Shown: piece after piece, positions 5,936 through 6,675 of the stretch
Position numbering within the stretch: position 1 is the first letter of the stretch
How the letters are laid out: each line of letters starts with the position of its first letter
DNA from: Ruminococcus flavefaciens
GTDB lineage: Bacteria; Bacillota; Clostridia; Oscillospirales; Ruminococcaceae
Length of the DNA: 6,675 nucleotides
Direction of reading: 5' to 3'
NCBI GenBank assembly: GCA_902796705.1
Contig: CADBQF010000250.1
Location: forward strand, 1 to 6,675
Translations under genes and position numbers: made by a program
Notes under the pieces: generated by a model
What the model was told of the DNA's origin: nothing
Database searches by the model: none
The model's input: only the letters and a program-made list of their open reading frames with translations

Positions 5936-5956
5936 GAATGCATAAGCATTCATTAT
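5931..5956. repeat. Perfect 11-bp inverted repeat on the -10/start site (candidate operator)
   Basis: ATAATGAATGC (5931-5941) and GCATTCATTAT (5946-5956) are exact inverted copies around the centre ATAA. The left arm includes five bases of the -10 box, and the predicted transcription start falls in the centre. A transcript starting there would lack the left arm, so an RNA hairpin is unlikely from this promoter; a dimeric DNA-binding repressor site is the more natural reading. Confidence 0.7.
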
Positions 5957-5977
5957 CCTTGAAAGGAGAAAGTTTTA

Positions 5978-6673
5978 ATGAGTGAAAAAGAATTCTACAT
6001 AGAAACTTTTGAGAATCTTCCTGCCCTTGCATCTGCTAATAATGAATCGATGCGTGAACAGTTTGCAAGAACATTCTACGATTTTCTTCAGCTCTCACAT
6101 CTTTACGATTCTGCCATAGAAGTAGTAAAGACTTATCTGAATATACTTGACAGCGAGTTCAGCGTGAAATTTCAGCGTAACCCGATACACAACATCGAGA
6201 GCCGCCTTAAATCTCCGCAGTCTATCATCGGAAAACTCCAGAAGAAGAACCTTCCGCTCACTCCCGATGCCGCAAGGAGAAATCTTCTCGATATCGCCGG
6301 GATAAGAGTCACCTGCTGCTATATAAGCGATATCTACGCCATTGCTGAAATGCTCTCGAACCGTGATGACTTCGTTATCATCAAGCAGAAGGATTATATC
6401 AAAACCCCGAAACAGAGCGGCTACAGAAGCTATCACATGATAGTGAGCGTTCCCGTTTATATGTCACAGCAGAAAAGCTACGCCCCTGTCGAGATACAGA
6501 TAAGAACTATCGCTATGGACTTCTGGGCGAGCCTTGAACATCAGCTCAAATACAAACCCTCTGCTGCTATAACTCCCGAAATATCCGAACAGCTAAAGCA
6601 ATGTGCAGAACGCATCGCTGAGACCGATCTCCAGATGCAGAAGATATTTATGGAGATAAATGATCTTGAATAA
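5978..6673 (+). CDS. relP: Small alarmone synthetase, (p)ppGpp synthetase of RelP/RelQ type
   Basis: A 231-residue, synthetase-only member of the RelA/SpoT superfamily; it has no HD hydrolase, TGS or ACT domain. It should transfer pyrophosphate from ATP to GDP or GTP to make ppGpp or pppGpp. Visible motifs are the nucleotide-binding R76-x-K-x3-S82-x3-K86 region, DIAGIRV with the metal-binding Asp at 105, the G-loop DYIKTPKQSGYRSYH (139-153), and VEIQIRT with the catalytic Glu at 172, followed by AMDFWASLEHQLKYK (179-193). The phrases N-P-I-H-N, YISDIY, DYIKTPK and AMDFWASLEH look closer to B. subtilis YwaC/RelP than to YjbM/RelQ, as I remember those sequences, so the RelP label is tentative. 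The N-terminus is about 20 residues longer than in B. subtilis. AAAGGAG (5962-5968) lies nine bases before the ATG. Complete; its stop ends two bases before the window edge. Confidence 0.93.
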   Translation: MSEKEFYIETFENLPALASANNESMREQFARTFYDFLQLSHLYDSAIEVVKTYLNILDSEFSVKFQRNPIHNIESRLKSPQSIIGKLQKKNLPLTPDAARRNLLDIAGIRVTCCYISDIYAIAEMLSNRDDFVIIKQKDYIKTPKQSGYRSYHMIVSVPVYMSQQKSYAPVEIQIRTIAMDFWASLEHQLKYKPSAAITPEISEQLKQCAERIAETDLQMQKIFMEINDLE

Positions 6674-6675
6674 GA

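Noticed and set aside
6095..6436. Antisense open frame opposite the alarmone synthetase
   Set aside because: It lies across the conserved synthetase core and is a shadow of the real gene.
1..6675. Mobile elements, CRISPR arrays, tRNA/rRNA genes, toxin-antitoxin or defence systems
   Set aside because: No transposase, integrase, regularly spaced repeats, tRNA-like fold or recognisable defence domain was seen. The alarmone synthetase resembles toxSAS toxins only in sharing the synthetase fold; it lacks an adjacent small antitoxin gene within the window and looks like a housekeeping RelP/RelQ enzyme.

Overview
The window looks like ordinary chromosomal DNA of a low-to-moderate GC anaerobic Firmicute. 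Clostridia, most likely Ruminococcus or a close relative in the Oscillospiraceae, is the best guess. The guess rests on a BofA-family membrane protein, strong AGGAGG-type ribosome binding sites, promoters with a TRTG-extended -10 as in Gram-positive bacteria, a stand-alone small alarmone synthetase, and a coiled-coil/double zinc-ribbon protein of a type common in clostridial genomes. This is inference from sequence features; no rRNA or species marker is present.

Layout. On the minus strand, positions 28-513 encode a YfcE/MJ0936-type metallophosphodiesterase, with its promoter at 545-573. Diverging from it on the plus strand is a compact run of four small genes (616-1851): two soluble helical proteins of unknown function, a short protein with a hydrophobic C-terminal tail, and a BofA-like membrane protein. 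Four units with their own promoters follow, all on the plus strand: a pyrimidine-nucleoside phosphorylase (1929-3191), the zinc-ribbon protein (3347-3943, closed by a strong terminator), an AMP-forming acyl-CoA synthetase/ligase (4166-5800, closed by a 13-bp-stem terminator), and a RelP/RelQ-type (p)ppGpp synthetase (5978-6673). The last gene ends two bases before the window edge.

How the genes relate. There is no single pathway. Nucleoside salvage, acyl/aryl-CoA formation and alarmone synthesis are independent housekeeping or stress functions. The small-gene cluster with BofA is the only multi-gene operon, and it has the least understood content. I found no mobile element, CRISPR array, tRNA, rRNA, toxin-antitoxin or phage-defence module. 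No intergenic stretch exceeds 300 bases.

Most noteworthy are a perfect 11-bp inverted repeat lying on the -10 box and predicted start site of the alarmone synthetase, the same TG-extended -10 signature at all five recognisable promoters, the uncharacterised small-protein/BofA operon, and an apparent 19-20 residue duplication near the N-terminus of the acyl-CoA ligase. I do not see evidence for an entirely new system here.
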